Positions 1-8,907 are shown, counted from the stretch's first letter. The stretch: DNA of 9,424 nt from Oscillospiraceae bacterium (GCA_900762805.1 CAAFHY010000261.1:1-9424), one strand, 5' to 3'. A program made the numbers and translations. The notes: generated by a model from the letters alone, not told the origin.

Positions 1-181
1 CCTGCCCTGCTTTTTGCCTTCAAAAAAGACTGTGCGCTGTTTGCGGCCCCTGCGGCCGGATCGGGCGGGGCGCAGAGCGGCCGGTTTATTACGCGCTGCT
101 TATCCGGCCGCGCCGCGCTCATTTGCCGAAATTTACGGTAAATCTAACAGAAATGTTTCACTGCTTCAGCGTCTATTCTTC
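1..181. other. left-edge segment with no assignable gene
   Basis: All three plus-strand frames are open over at least the first 130 bases, so frame openness cannot identify a gene. One plus frame runs from base 1 to a TAA at 139-141 and could be the last 46 codons of an upstream gene. A minus-strand ATG at 122-120 opens a frame that leaves the window and could start a divergent gene, but it has no clear ribosome binding site. No recognisable motif occurs in any translation. I treat this as unassigned sequence upstream of the transporter operon. Confidence 0.4.
131..143. promoter_or_regulatory. 13-bp perfect palindrome, operator-like
   Basis: ATTTAC-G-GTAAAT is a perfect 6-1-6 inverted repeat in AT-rich DNA, about 170 bp before the first transporter gene. 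Its size and symmetry suit a dimeric repressor site, but no second copy was seen in the window and no cognate regulator can be named. It could be chance. Confidence 0.25.
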
Positions 182-222
182 AAAATGACCAAAAATCGCA
201 GAAAATGAAAACAAATTGCAGA
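182..222 (+). promoter_or_regulatory. two tandem 21-bp direct repeats, candidate response-regulator operator
   Basis: Bases 182-202 and 202-222 are two copies of one motif with a period of 20 bp, sharing the final/first A. Each copy starts AAAATGA and ends GCAGA, and 17 of 21 positions match. AraC-family regulators commonly bind direct repeats about two helical turns apart, just upstream of the -35 region. The locus encodes such a regulator at 8076-8837, so this is the best candidate for its binding site in front of the transporter operon. The repeat is seen directly; the binding assignment is inference. Confidence 0.5.
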
Positions 223-231
223 TTTGTCCAG

Positions 232-260
232 TAGAAAACGGCGGCCGGAAACCGTAAAAT
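232..260 (+). promoter_or_regulatory. weak candidate promoter of the transporter operon
   Basis: TAAAAT at 255-260 matches five of six bases of a sigma-70-type -10 box. The position 17 bp upstream (232-237, TAGAAA) is a poor -35 box. A poor -35 next to upstream activator repeats, which end at 222, is what an activator-dependent promoter would look like. Transcription would start near 267. No stronger promoter was found between the left edge and the first gene. Confidence 0.25.
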
Positions 261-266
261 AGAAGG

Positions 267-283
267 TGCCCGAAGATCGGGCA
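267..283 (+). promoter_or_regulatory. 5'-UTR hairpin or 17-bp palindrome
   Basis: TGCCCGA-AGA-TCGGGCA gives a perfect 7-bp stem with a 3-nt loop. It lies 13 nt before the AGGAG ribosome binding site (297-301) of the first binding-protein gene and is not followed by a T-run, so it is not a terminator. If the candidate promoter is correct, the hairpin sits at the very 5' end of the mRNA, where stems often protect transcripts from decay. As DNA it could equally be an operator. Confidence 0.4.
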
Positions 284-313
284 AATCAGAATTTTCAGGA
301 GATATTTTTCATT

Positions 314-1645
314 ATGAAAAAGATGCTTGCTGTCATGCTGGTGCTTGCGCTGGCACTGACGATGCTCGTCGCCTGCGGCACCGAGAAGCCGTCTGATGAA
401 CAGTCCGCTGTTCAGAAGATTATCGCCGAAGCCCAGGGCATGACGATGGAAGAGCTGGCCAAAAAGGCCATTGAGGAGTCCAATGGCAAGACCTTCTACG
501 GCGTGGGCAACTCCAGCCGCGGCAAGAGCGCCCTCCCGCTCTTCATTGAATATCTGCAGACCATCGACCCCAACTACAACATGACGTTCGAATGGCAGCA
601 GCCGAAGAACAACAAGATCTTCGACCAGCTGACCGCTGACTCCCTGAAGGAGACCGGCACCTTTGCCATGACCCTCATTCAGGACGGCAACCAGATCGAA
701 AGCAAGATGGTCAAGACAGGCGTGCTCGACACCTTCATCCCGAAGGAGTGGGCCGAGGCCAACAACACCACCGCTGCCGATTACAAGGGCTATCTGCCCC
801 TCCAGACCCTCAATAAGGTCTTTATGTACAACAGCACCGGCACCAAAACCTATGACAACTGCTGGGACTTTGTTGCCGAGGGCGAGCATGGCCTGTACAT
901 GGATATCGATTCCGAGATCGTCGGCAAGAACTTCCTGTATATGCTGACCCAGGATAAGTACGCCGCCTATCTGCACACCGCTTATGACGCGCTTTCCGAC
1001 AGCGAGAAGGCTTATTTTGAGCCGGTCATCGCCGAGATGGAAAAGGACGCGGCCGACCTCGGCCTCGGCGCCGACGGCAAGTATGCGCTGGCCTGGATTA
1101 AGCTGTGGGTCGAATCCTACAACGCCCAGACCGATGACGGCCCCATCTGCAACATCCTTGTTGACAAGTCGGCTGTCGATCAGTTCGGTCTGCTGGTTTA
1201 TTCCAAGCTGCGCTCGGTTCAGGAGTCCGACTCCGTTTCCGTCAATAACATCAAGGTCGCTGCCTATCAGGACGGCTACAAGGGCATCGGCGGCTATGGC
1301 TACTGCCATTACCTGTTCGTGACCGATAACAGCCCGCTGCCCTGGACGGCCTGCGCCTTTATCGCCTACATGACCTGCACCGAGGACGGCTTCTCCGCCT
1401 GGGGCAAGGACATGGGCGGCTATTCCTCCAACCCGACGGTTGCCACCGCCACGGAGGAGACCCGCCATCATTCCACCGGCGGCTATGTTGACGGTGTCAA
1501 CACCTATGACGCCAAGAATGACCGCGGCTATGACTGGTGGACCACCACCGGCGAGCTGGTCCTTGAGGATCCCGAATACTGCGCTTCCGTGGCCTTCACG
1601 GTCGGCAGCTGGATCGAAATGCTCACCAAGTACAGCGCCAACTAA
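314..1645 (+). CDS. ABC transporter extracellular solute-binding lipoprotein
   Basis: This 443-residue protein is probably the membrane-anchored receptor that delivers substrate to the permease encoded next. Residues 1-21 form a lipoprotein signal: MKK, a hydrophobic run, then lipobox L18-V-A-C21, so lipidation at Cys21 is expected. The remainder has the size and soluble character of a family-1 periplasmic-type binding protein, about 420 residues, with many aromatic residues and Asn near the C-terminus (YDWW region). I chose the ATG at 314 because AGGAG (297-301) precedes it and the signal peptide begins there; an upstream in-frame ATG at 266 would add 16 residues before the signal. No adjacent-tyrosine pair typical of ferric-ion binding proteins is present. 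It is first in the operon, separated from the permease by a 137-nt spacer with a stem-loop that may keep its expression above that of the membrane parts. Substrate unknown. Confidence 0.85.
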   Translation: MKKMLAVMLVLALALTMLVACGTEKPSDEQSAVQKIIAEAQGMTMEELAKKAIEESNGKTFYGVGNSSRGKSALPLFIEYLQTIDPNYNMTFEWQQPKNNKIFDQLTADSLKETGTFAMTLIQDGNQIESKMVKTGVLDTFIPKEWAEANNTTAADYKGYLPLQTLNKVFMYNSTGTKTYDNCWDFVAEGEHGLYMDIDSEIVGKNFLYMLTQDKYAAYLHTAYDALSDSEKAYFEPVIAEMEKDAADLGLGADGKYALAWIKLWVESYNAQTDDGPICNILVDKSAVDQFGLLVYSKLRSVQESDSVSVNNIKVAAYQDGYKGIGGYGYCHYLFVTDNSPLPWTACAFIAYMTCTEDGFSAWGKDMGGYSSNPTVATATEETRHHSTGGYVDGVNTYDAKNDRGYDWWTTTGELVLEDPEYCASVAFTVGSWIEMLTKYSAN

Positions 1646-1713
1646 CAGGATACAGCATCCGATCGCTACTGATTTTCAGGGCGCTGCTGCGGCGCATTGA
1701 CCGCAAACTGCAC

Positions 1714-1751
1714 AAGTGCCCTTGGTACGGGTCGCCGCTCCAAGGGCACTT
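1714..1751 (+). promoter_or_regulatory. 12-bp perfect stem-loop between binding-protein and permease genes
   Basis: AAGTGCCCTTGG (1714-1725) pairs exactly with CCAAGGGCACTT (1740-1751) around a 14-nt loop. The bases after it (CCTGTATTCAG) are not a T-tract, so it is a poor intrinsic terminator. Stable stems between a binding-protein gene and its permease commonly act as 3' barriers that stabilise the upstream mRNA segment, letting more receptor than permease be made. A small second stem (GGAT/ATCC, 1648-1660) follows the upstream stop codon. Confidence 0.6.
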
Positions 1752-1782
1752 CCTGTATTCAGCTTCCTGGAAAGGAGACAAA

Positions 1783-3588
1783 ATGAACCAATCCAGCATC
1801 CGGCGCAACAAGATTGCGACCTATTTTTCCAAGCCGCACAATGTCATACTGCTGCTGATGGGTATCGTTCTGACGGTGACCACCGTGGCGCCCATCGTCG
1901 CCATTGTGGAGGATACCTTCAAGATCCACCCCGGCACCATTGACGCCCACCTTACCGGGCAGACCTCCGGCTATACGCTCGTCAACTACATAGACCTGTT
2001 CACCAGCAAGCTCGCCGTCACCAACCTGTGGACGCCGCTGCTCAATACGGTGCTTCTGGCCATCGGGACCTGCGTCGTTTCGATCGTGTTCGGCGGCCTG
2101 TTTGCCTTCCTCATCACGAGGACCGACCTTGCCTGGCGCAAATATCTGAGCGCCATCTTCATCTTCCCCTACATCATGCCCCAATGGACGCTGGCCGTGG
2201 TGTGGCAGAACCTGTTCAATTCCAACGCCGTCACCGGCACCTCCAACGGCCTGCTGGCGTCGCTCTTCAACCTGCGGATGCCGCTCTGGTGGTGCAAGGG
2301 GCTGTTTCCCAGCCTTGTGGTGCTGGGGCTGCACTACGCGCCCTTTGCCTATATCCTGATCGGCGGCATTTTCCGCAATATGGACGCCAATCTGGAGGAG
2401 GCCGCCACCATCCTCGACACGCCGCGCCGCCGCATCATGTGGCGCATCACGCTGCCGATGGTCAAGCCGGCCATCCTTTCGACCATCCTGCTGGTGTTCG
2501 GCAGCGCCATGGGCTCTTACCCGGTACCGCACTATCTGGGCCTTGCGACGCTTTCGACCAAATATGTTTCCATGAACTCGAAATACACCGGTGAGGCCAG
2601 TATTCTTGCCATCATCATGATGATCTTCGGCGTGGCCATCATGCTGCTCAACCAGATCAGCCTGCACAGTCGCAAGAATTACACCACCGTTACCGGCAAA
2701 TCCGGCCAGATATCCAAGGTCAAGCTGGGCCGGATCGGCCGCTATGCCATTGCTCTTTTGCTAGTGATCGTTACCTTCTTCACCAGCATCTTCCCCATCG
2801 TTTCCTTTGCCTTTGAGACCTTCCTGCCCAACCCCGGCGATTACAGCTTCCTGTATACCGGCAATCCCGACAATCTCACGACCAAATGGTGGCTGACCGA
2901 TGAAAACGTCACCGAGAGCGGCATGTACGGTCAGAAGGGCATCCTTTATAACGAAACCATCTGGCGTGCCTTCGGCGGCACCATTCTGGTGGCCGTCTGC
3001 TGCTCGCTCTTTGCCGGCACGCTCGGTACGCTGATCGGCTATGCCGTCTCCAAAAACCGGCGCAGCCGCTGGGCCAGCTATGTCAACTCGGTGGCTTTCC
3101 TGCCCTATCTGATGCCCTCGATCGCCGTCGGCGTGGCGTTCTTCATCCTGTTCTCCAATGAGCACATCAACCTGTTCAACACCTATACGCTGCTCATCAT
3201 CGTCGGTACCATCAAGTATATCCCGTTTGCCAGCCGCAGCGCGCTCAATTCGATGCTGCAGCTCTCCGGCGAGATCGAGGAGGCCGCCATCATACAGGAT
3301 GTTCCGTGGATCAAGCGTATGACGCGCATCATCATTCCCATCCAGAAGACCTCGATCATCAGCGGCTACCTGCTGCCGTTCATGACCTGTCTGCGCGAGC
3401 TGAGCCTGTTCATGCTGCTGTGCGTGCAGGGCTTTATCCTATCGACGACGCTCGACTATTTCGACGAGATGGGCCTCTACGCCTTCTCAAGCGGCATCAA
3501 CCTGATTTTGATCATCACAATTCTTATCTGCAACACCCTTGTGAACAAGGTGACGGGCGCCAGCCTGGACGAGGGAATAGGAGGTTAA
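1783..3588 (+). CDS. fused two-domain ABC transporter permease (AfuB/FbpB type)
   Basis: This 601-residue membrane protein contains two consecutive permease cores, so one chain should form the whole channel, as in AfuB/FbpB/SfuB proteins. Core one spans about residues 20-300, with hydrophobic helices and an EAA loop at 206-225 (EAA, later I-T-L-P). Core two spans about 310-600, with its EAA loop at 500-519 (EAA, later I-I-I-P). These loops contact the ATPase. In both loops the usual glycine at position 7 is aspartate (D212 and D506), while the spacing to the terminal proline is kept. The long segment at about 348-390, between the first and second hydrophobic stretches of core two, is polar and probably extracytoplasmic. 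The start at 1783 follows AAAGGAG (1771-1776). The end of the gene carries the ribosome binding site for the ATPase, implying coupled translation. Confidence 0.9.
   Translation: MNQSSIRRNKIATYFSKPHNVILLLMGIVLTVTTVAPIVAIVEDTFKIHPGTIDAHLTGQTSGYTLVNYIDLFTSKLAVTNLWTPLLNTVLLAIGTCVVSIVFGGLFAFLITRTDLAWRKYLSAIFIFPYIMPQWTLAVVWQNLFNSNAVTGTSNGLLASLFNLRMPLWWCKGLFPSLVVLGLHYAPFAYILIGGIFRNMDANLEEAATILDTPRRRIMWRITLPMVKPAILSTILLVFGSAMGSYPVPHYLGLATLSTKYVSMNSKYTGEASILAIIMMIFGVAIMLLNQISLHSRKNYTTVTGKSGQISKVKLGRIGRYAIALLLVIVTFFTSIFPIVSFAFETFLPNPGDYSFLYTGNPDNLTTKWWLTDENVTESGMYGQKGILYNETIWRAFGGTILVAVCCSLFAGTLGTLIGYAVSKNRRSRWASYVNSVAFLPYLMPSIAVGVAFFILFSNEHINLFNTYTLLIIVGTIKYIPFASRSALNSMLQLSGEIEEAAIIQDVPWIKRMTRIIIPIQKTSIISGYLLPFMTCLRELSLFMLLCVQGFILSTTLDYFDEMGLYAFSSGINLILIITILICNTLVNKVTGASLDEGIGG
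3579..3584 (+). promoter_or_regulatory. ribosome binding site deciding the GTG start of the ATPase gene
   Basis: AGGAGG lies inside the last codons of the permease gene, 7 nt before a GTG at 3592. No suitable ATG is near, and the protein begins with the usual ABC ATPase N-terminus (P-K-I-E-L-N-H-V), so GTG is the start. The permease stop (3586-3588) falls between the site and the start. Confidence 0.8.
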
Positions 3589-3591
3589 ACT

Positions 3592-5238
<1,647 letters not shown>

Positions 5239-5268
5239 GCCAGAAGGATCGAAACTGATAATCGGGGC

Positions 5269-5280
5269 CGCCGGCCGGCG
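5269..5280. repeat. 12-bp GC palindrome between transporter and sensor genes
   Basis: CGCCGGCCGGCG is a perfect 12-bp palindrome 31 bp after the ATPase stop codon. It has no loop, so as RNA it would form only a poor hairpin. As DNA it could be a regulator site or simply reflect local GC richness. Confidence 0.2.
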
Positions 5281-5303
5281 CACCTTCACAGCGGAAGCTG
5301 CGC

Positions 5304-5328
5304 GGGTGCCGCCTTCCGGCGGCCCTTT
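5304..5328 (+). promoter_or_regulatory. GC-rich hairpin upstream of second binding-protein gene
   Basis: GCCGCC (5308-5313), loop TTCC, GGCGGC (5318-5323). With T5307 bulged, G5304-G5306 can pair with CCT (5324-5326). Only a TTT follows, so termination would be weak. It lies about 30 nt before the start of the sensor genes and could be an attenuator or processing site that lowers read-through from the transporter genes. The whole gap 5239-5356 shows no convincing sigma-70 promoter. Confidence 0.35.
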
Positions 5329-5356
5329 GTCACCGGCGTTCAGCGGGGGAGAGCCT

Positions 5357-6391
5357 ATGAATCGTTTTTTGAAAAGCCTGTGCGCCGCTGCGGCGCTGGC
5401 GGGGCTGCTGCTTCTGGGGGGCTGCACCCGGCAGCCGTCGGGCGCTGACGCCTCCGCCTTTGCGCCGGACGACGGCAGCCGGCTGGTGGTCTACACCTCC
5501 CACAAGGAGGAGGTCTACCGCCCCATCATCAAGGAGTTTGAAGAGCGCACCGGCATATGGGTGGAGGACGTCACCGGCGGCACCAACGAGCTGCTGGAGC
5601 GCATCCGCGACGGGGGCGGGCAGCCGGCCTGCGATGTCATCTTTGGCGGCGGCGCCGAGAGCCTGATGGTATACAGCGACTGCCTTGAGCCGTACCGGGC
5701 GGCCGAGGCCGACAGTCTGCGCGCCGGTCTGCGCGGCAGCGGCGATCTGTGGACGCCCTTTTCCTCGCTGCCCGTCGTCATCGTCTATAATACCAAGCTG
5801 GTGGCGCCCGGCCAGATCAGGGGCTGGGCCGACCTGTTTGATGTGCGCTGGCAGGGGCGCATTGCCTTTGCCGACCCGTCGGTGTCGGGGTCGAGCTACA
5901 CGGCGGCCGTCACCATGCTTTCCTGCCTGCCCGGCAGCCCGTGGGACAATCTGGCCGCCTTTGCCGAAAATCTCGGCGGCAACGTGCAGAGCGATTCGGG
6001 TAATGTGGTCAGCGCCGTCGCCGGCGGCAGCTGCGTTGTCGGCGTCACGCTGGAGGAGACGGCGCTCAAGCGCATCGCCGCGGGCGACGATATCGCCATC
6101 ATCTACCCGCAGGAGGGCACCAGCAACCAGCCAGACGGCGTCGCGCTCATCAAGGGCGCCGCCCACGCCGATAATGCCCGCGCCTTCATTGATTTCACGC
6201 TGAGCGCCGATGTGCAGTCGATCCTCGGCGCCTTCTGCCGCCGCCCCGTGCGGGACGATGTGCCGGAGCGCGACGGCTTGACTCCGTTGGGGGATATCCG
6301 CCTCATCAACTATAATGTTTCCTACGCCTCCCGCATCAAGGAGGAGTTTTTGAGCCGCTGGGCTGACCTCAGCCGGGAGGGCGAGGCATGA
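5357..6391 (+). CDS. second solute-binding lipoprotein (FbpA/AfuA/PgtC-like), probable sensor component
   Basis: This 344-residue protein has a lipoprotein signal with lipobox L20-G-G-C23. The mature part starts with a pattern of the FbpA/AfuA binding-protein group: L-V-V-Y46-T-S-H-K, then a helix ending in E-E-R-T-G-I. D-P-S-V-S-G-S-S-Y-T at 173-182 matches the hinge/ligand-site region of this group. Ferric-binding relatives carry two adjacent ligand tyrosines, and no adjacent pair exists here, so iron as ligand is doubtful; AfuA-type (sugar phosphates) or PgtC-type (phosphoglycerate signalling) ligands are alternatives. The ATG at 5357 follows a purine-rich GGGGGAGAG and is where the signal peptide begins. 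Its stop overlaps the start of the kinase gene (ATGA, 6388-6391), so it is translated together with the kinase rather than the permease. I infer that it presents ligand to the kinase; a transport role is also possible. Confidence 0.85.
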   Translation: MNRFLKSLCAAAALAGLLLLGGCTRQPSGADASAFAPDDGSRLVVYTSHKEEVYRPIIKEFEERTGIWVEDVTGGTNELLERIRDGGGQPACDVIFGGGAESLMVYSDCLEPYRAAEADSLRAGLRGSGDLWTPFSSLPVVIVYNTKLVAPGQIRGWADLFDVRWQGRIAFADPSVSGSSYTAAVTMLSCLPGSPWDNLAAFAENLGGNVQSDSGNVVSAVAGGSCVVGVTLEETALKRIAAGDDIAIIYPQEGTSNQPDGVALIKGAAHADNARAFIDFTLSADVQSILGAFCRRPVRDDVPERDGLTPLGDIRLINYNVSYASRIKEEFLSRWADLSREGEA

Positions 6392-8079
6392 GCCGCCGGG
6401 GCGGTTCGTTCCGCCGGCGGCTGATGGGCGGCTTTCTGATGGTCGGCCTCATCCCGCTGGTGCTGTGCGTTGCGGTGCTGCTGAACGTATTCAATATTTC
6501 GCTGGCCCGCAGCTCGACCGAGGAGGCCGAGGGCCAGCTGTCCCGTGCCGCCGAAGCGGTGAGCGAGCTGTTCGGCCAGTGCGAGGAGGCCATGACCAAG
6601 CTGCGCGCCAACCCCATGGTGCAGGAGGCACTGGCTGACGGCGATGCCGCCAGCCGGCAGTCCGTTTATAATGAACTGTATAATACGGTGTCGCCGCTGC
6701 TGCAAAAGGCCGATTTTCTGCTGTTCGATGCCGAAGGCAGCTGCCTGTACAGCACCTCGGCGGCTCAGCAGGCCCCGCTGCCGGCCGACTGGGGGCTGCT
6801 TTACGCCGCCCGCAGCGGCGAGCAGGCGGTCTACCGCAGCTCCGGCTCGCTTGACGGCGGCCCCGGCTATGTCCGCGCCGCCTGCACCGTCCGGCGGGAG
6901 GGGAGCATCGTCGGCTATGTTGTGGCACAGTTCGGCAGCCAGCACCTCCGCCGGCTTCTCAGCACCGGGACGGAGGCCGGCTTTCTGCTGCTCGACCAGC
7001 ACTGGAACGCCGTCTACAGCTCACAGCCGGCTGCCGACACACAGGCCGTCACCGCGCTGCGCGCACGGCTGCTGGCCGGGCAGGCGCTCGGCCCGGAGGA
7101 TGGCGACACCTACTATATTGCGAACGATCCGCTAAGCGGCTTTTACCTGCTGCTGTGCCAGCCCAAGCCGGTGGCCGACTGGATTATGCAGCTGCTGTAC
7201 GCCGTGGCTGCGGTGGCCATCCTGCTTTGCACGGCCGTCAGCATTGCGTCCTCGCTGGTCTTTACGCGCCAGCTGCTGGCCCCCATCCAGAAGCTCAACC
7301 AGGCTATGGGTGAGGTCGAGACCGGCCATTATGACACCCGCCTTGCCGTGCAGGGCACCGATGAGTTCAGCCAGCTGACCAGTCGCTTCAACCGCATGAC
7401 CGAGCAGCTCGGCGCCAATCTGGCGCGCTCGATCGAGCAGCAGAAGGAGGTCAGCGACGCGCGCATCCGCATGATGCAGGCGCAGCTCAACCCGCATTTT
7501 CTCTATAACACGCTCGACACGCTCAAGTGGCTGGGCAAGATCCACAAGGTGCCGGAGATCGCCACCATATCGGCCGATCTGGCCGATATCCTGCGGCGCA
7601 GCATCTCGTCTGACGAATTTGTGCGCCTCGGCGACGAGCTGCAGCTGCTGGAATGCTACACCGAGATCCAGAGCATCCGCTTTGCCGGCAAGTACCGGTT
7701 CCACACTGAGGTCGAGGCCGGCCTGCTCGACGCGCTGTTACCCAAGCTGACGCTTCAGCCGCTGGTCGAAAATGCCATCATCCACGGCTTTGAGGACGGC
7801 TCGCGCGGCGACATCGTGGTATCGGCCGTGCGGCAGGGCGGCGATATGCTGCTGACAGTGCGGGACAACGGCTGCGGTATGTCGCCGCAGAGCATCGAGC
7901 AGTTCTATGAAAAATCGGCGCCGCAGTCGGGGCATCTCGGCCTGTATAATGTTGATGCCATCCTGCGCACCTATTACGGGCCGGATCATGGCCTGCGGTT
8001 CCTGCTCCCCGAACAGGGGCGCGGCACCGTCATCGCCATCACGCTGCCCATCACCACCCGGAAAGGAGACGAGTCATGA
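6388..8079 (+). CDS. sensor histidine kinase, YesM/LytS-like (His_kinase/HATPase)
   Basis: This 563-residue membrane kinase has TM helix 1 at about 12-35, an extracytoplasmic Cache-like region at about 37-264, TM helix 2 at about 266-291, a HAMP linker at about 292-345 and the kinase core. The phosphoacceptor is H370 within Q-A-Q-L-N-P-H-F-L-Y-N, the hallmark of the YesM-type family. ATP-binding motifs are N462 in L-V-E-N-A-I-I-H-G, D493-N-G-C-G497 and G515-H-L-G518-L. It should autophosphorylate in response to ligand sensed outside the cell and pass phosphate to the regulator encoded next. The start overlaps the end of the binding-protein gene, with GGGAGG at 6375-6380 inside that gene, and its own stop overlaps the regulator start (8076-8079). 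This strict coupling argues for a fixed stoichiometry of receptor, kinase and regulator. Confidence 0.93.
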   Translation: MSRRGGSFRRRLMGGFLMVGLIPLVLCVAVLLNVFNISLARSSTEEAEGQLSRAAEAVSELFGQCEEAMTKLRANPMVQEALADGDAASRQSVYNELYNTVSPLLQKADFLLFDAEGSCLYSTSAAQQAPLPADWGLLYAARSGEQAVYRSSGSLDGGPGYVRAACTVRREGSIVGYVVAQFGSQHLRRLLSTGTEAGFLLLDQHWNAVYSSQPAADTQAVTALRARLLAGQALGPEDGDTYYIANDPLSGFYLLLCQPKPVADWIMQLLYAVAAVAILLCTAVSIASSLVFTRQLLAPIQKLNQAMGEVETGHYDTRLAVQGTDEFSQLTSRFNRMTEQLGANLARSIEQQKEVSDARIRMMQAQLNPHFLYNTLDTLKWLGKIHKVPEIATISADLADILRRSISSDEFVRLGDELQLLECYTEIQSIRFAGKYRFHTEVEAGLLDALLPKLTLQPLVENAIIHGFEDGSRGDIVVSAVRQGGDMLLTVRDNGCGMSPQSIEQFYEKSAPQSGHLGLYNVDAILRTYYGPDHGLRFLLPEQGRGTVIAITLPITTRKGDES

Positions 8080-8837
8080 GAAAGGTCGTTATTGTTGAGG
8101 ACGAGGGGCTGGTCCGGCGCGGCATCGTGCAGGCCGTTGACTGGGCCTCTGTGGGCTTTGAGGTGGCCGGCGAGGCCGAGAACGGCGAGCAGGCGCTGGC
8201 GGTCATCCGCCGCTGCGCTCCCGATCTGGTTATAACCGATATCCGAATGCCGCGCATGGACGGCCTTGAGATGCTCCGCCGCCTGCGCGGCGAGGGCAAT
8301 CCGGTCAGCGTCATCATTCTGACGGCTTACAGCGATTTCACCTATGCGCAGAGCGCCATCAAGCTGGGCGTCGTTGATTTTCTGCTCAAGCCCTTCAAGG
8401 ACGGCGAGCTGGAGGCCGCCGTCAGCGCGCTCATGGCACGCGCCGCGCCGCACGGCCGGCACGACGAGCTGCTTATTCCCGAAAGCGACACCCGCAGCCG
8501 GTATGTTTCCGAGGTGCTGCGCATGGTGGAGGAGGGCTACGCTTCGCCGGAGCTGTCAGTCGGCTCGATCGCCGAGGCGCTGGGCGTCACCGAGGGGCAT
8601 CTCAGCCACGTTTTCCGCAAGGAGACGTCCTGCAAGCTCAGCACTTATATAGCGCTCTACCGCATCCGTGAGGCCAAGCGGCTGCTCGACAGCACCCAGA
8701 GCCGCGTCAATGAGGTTGCCGAGCAGGTCGGGTACCGCGATATCACCTATTTCAGCCGGAAATTCAGGAGCATCGTCGGCCTCTCGCCGTCAGAGTATAA
8801 AAAGCAGGCGGGCGTGCGCAGGACAGGCACCGACTGA
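8076..8837 (+). CDS. response regulator, receiver plus AraC-type DNA-binding domain (YesN-like)
   Basis: This 253-residue cytoplasmic transcription factor has a receiver domain at about 1-120, with acidic pocket E8/D9, phosphoacceptor D55 (T-D-I-R-M-P), T83 and K105-P. A short linker leads to a C-terminal AraC domain with two helix-turn-helix units, about 162-182 and 211-232, ending with the family's G-L-S-P-S-E-Y-K-K. It lacks the long middle region found in many YesN proteins. A strong AAAGGAG (8062-8067) precedes the ATG, which overlaps the kinase stop. The partner kinase is certain from gene order. Its likely target is the transporter operon, through the tandem direct repeats at 182-222, and probably its own genes. 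A terminator follows 121 nt after the stop. Confidence 0.93.
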   Translation: MRKVVIVEDEGLVRRGIVQAVDWASVGFEVAGEAENGEQALAVIRRCAPDLVITDIRMPRMDGLEMLRRLRGEGNPVSVIILTAYSDFTYAQSAIKLGVVDFLLKPFKDGELEAAVSALMARAAPHGRHDELLIPESDTRSRYVSEVLRMVEEGYASPELSVGSIAEALGVTEGHLSHVFRKETSCKLSTYIALYRIREAKRLLDSTQSRVNEVAEQVGYRDITYFSRKFRSIVGLSPSEYKKQAGVRRTGTD

Positions 8838-8857
8838 AAGCGCGGCCGGACCTCTGA

Positions 8858-8878
8858 TTGCCCCCGCTTCAGGGGCAA
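8858..8878 (+). other. 7-bp hairpin after regulator gene
   Basis: TTGCCCC (8858-8864) pairs with GGGGCAA (8872-8878) around a 7-nt loop. The next bases (ATATAATACGG) contain no T-tract, so by itself it is unlikely to terminate transcription; it may protect the 3' end of the mRNA. Confidence 0.35.
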
Positions 8879-8907
8879 ATATAATACGGAAAGATATCGT
8901 AAACAGC

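Noticed and set aside
14..208. Small plus-strand frame at the left edge
   Set aside because: Arg-rich GC-driven sequence, no ribosome binding site, and it overlaps the tandem direct repeats; all three frames are open here, so openness is uninformative.
173..1471. Long minus-strand open frame (432 codons) opposite the first binding-protein gene
   Set aside because: It mirrors the codon bias of the plus-strand gene, shows Gly/Val/Ala-rich low-information sequence with no family motif, and would overlap the operon's regulatory region.
1714..1751. Intrinsic terminator after the first binding-protein gene
   Set aside because: The stem is strong but no T-tract follows, and the downstream genes have no promoter of their own that I can see.
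1759..2667. Long minus-strand open frame opposite the permease gene
   Set aside because: The translation is dominated by His, Asp, Gly and Arg with no domain; the opposite strand encodes a clear membrane permease.
5269..5323. Strong terminator or promoter separating transporter and sensor genes
   Set aside because: The GC palindrome has no loop, the hairpin has only three T residues after it, and no convincing -10/-35 pair is present; partial read-through is the safer reading.
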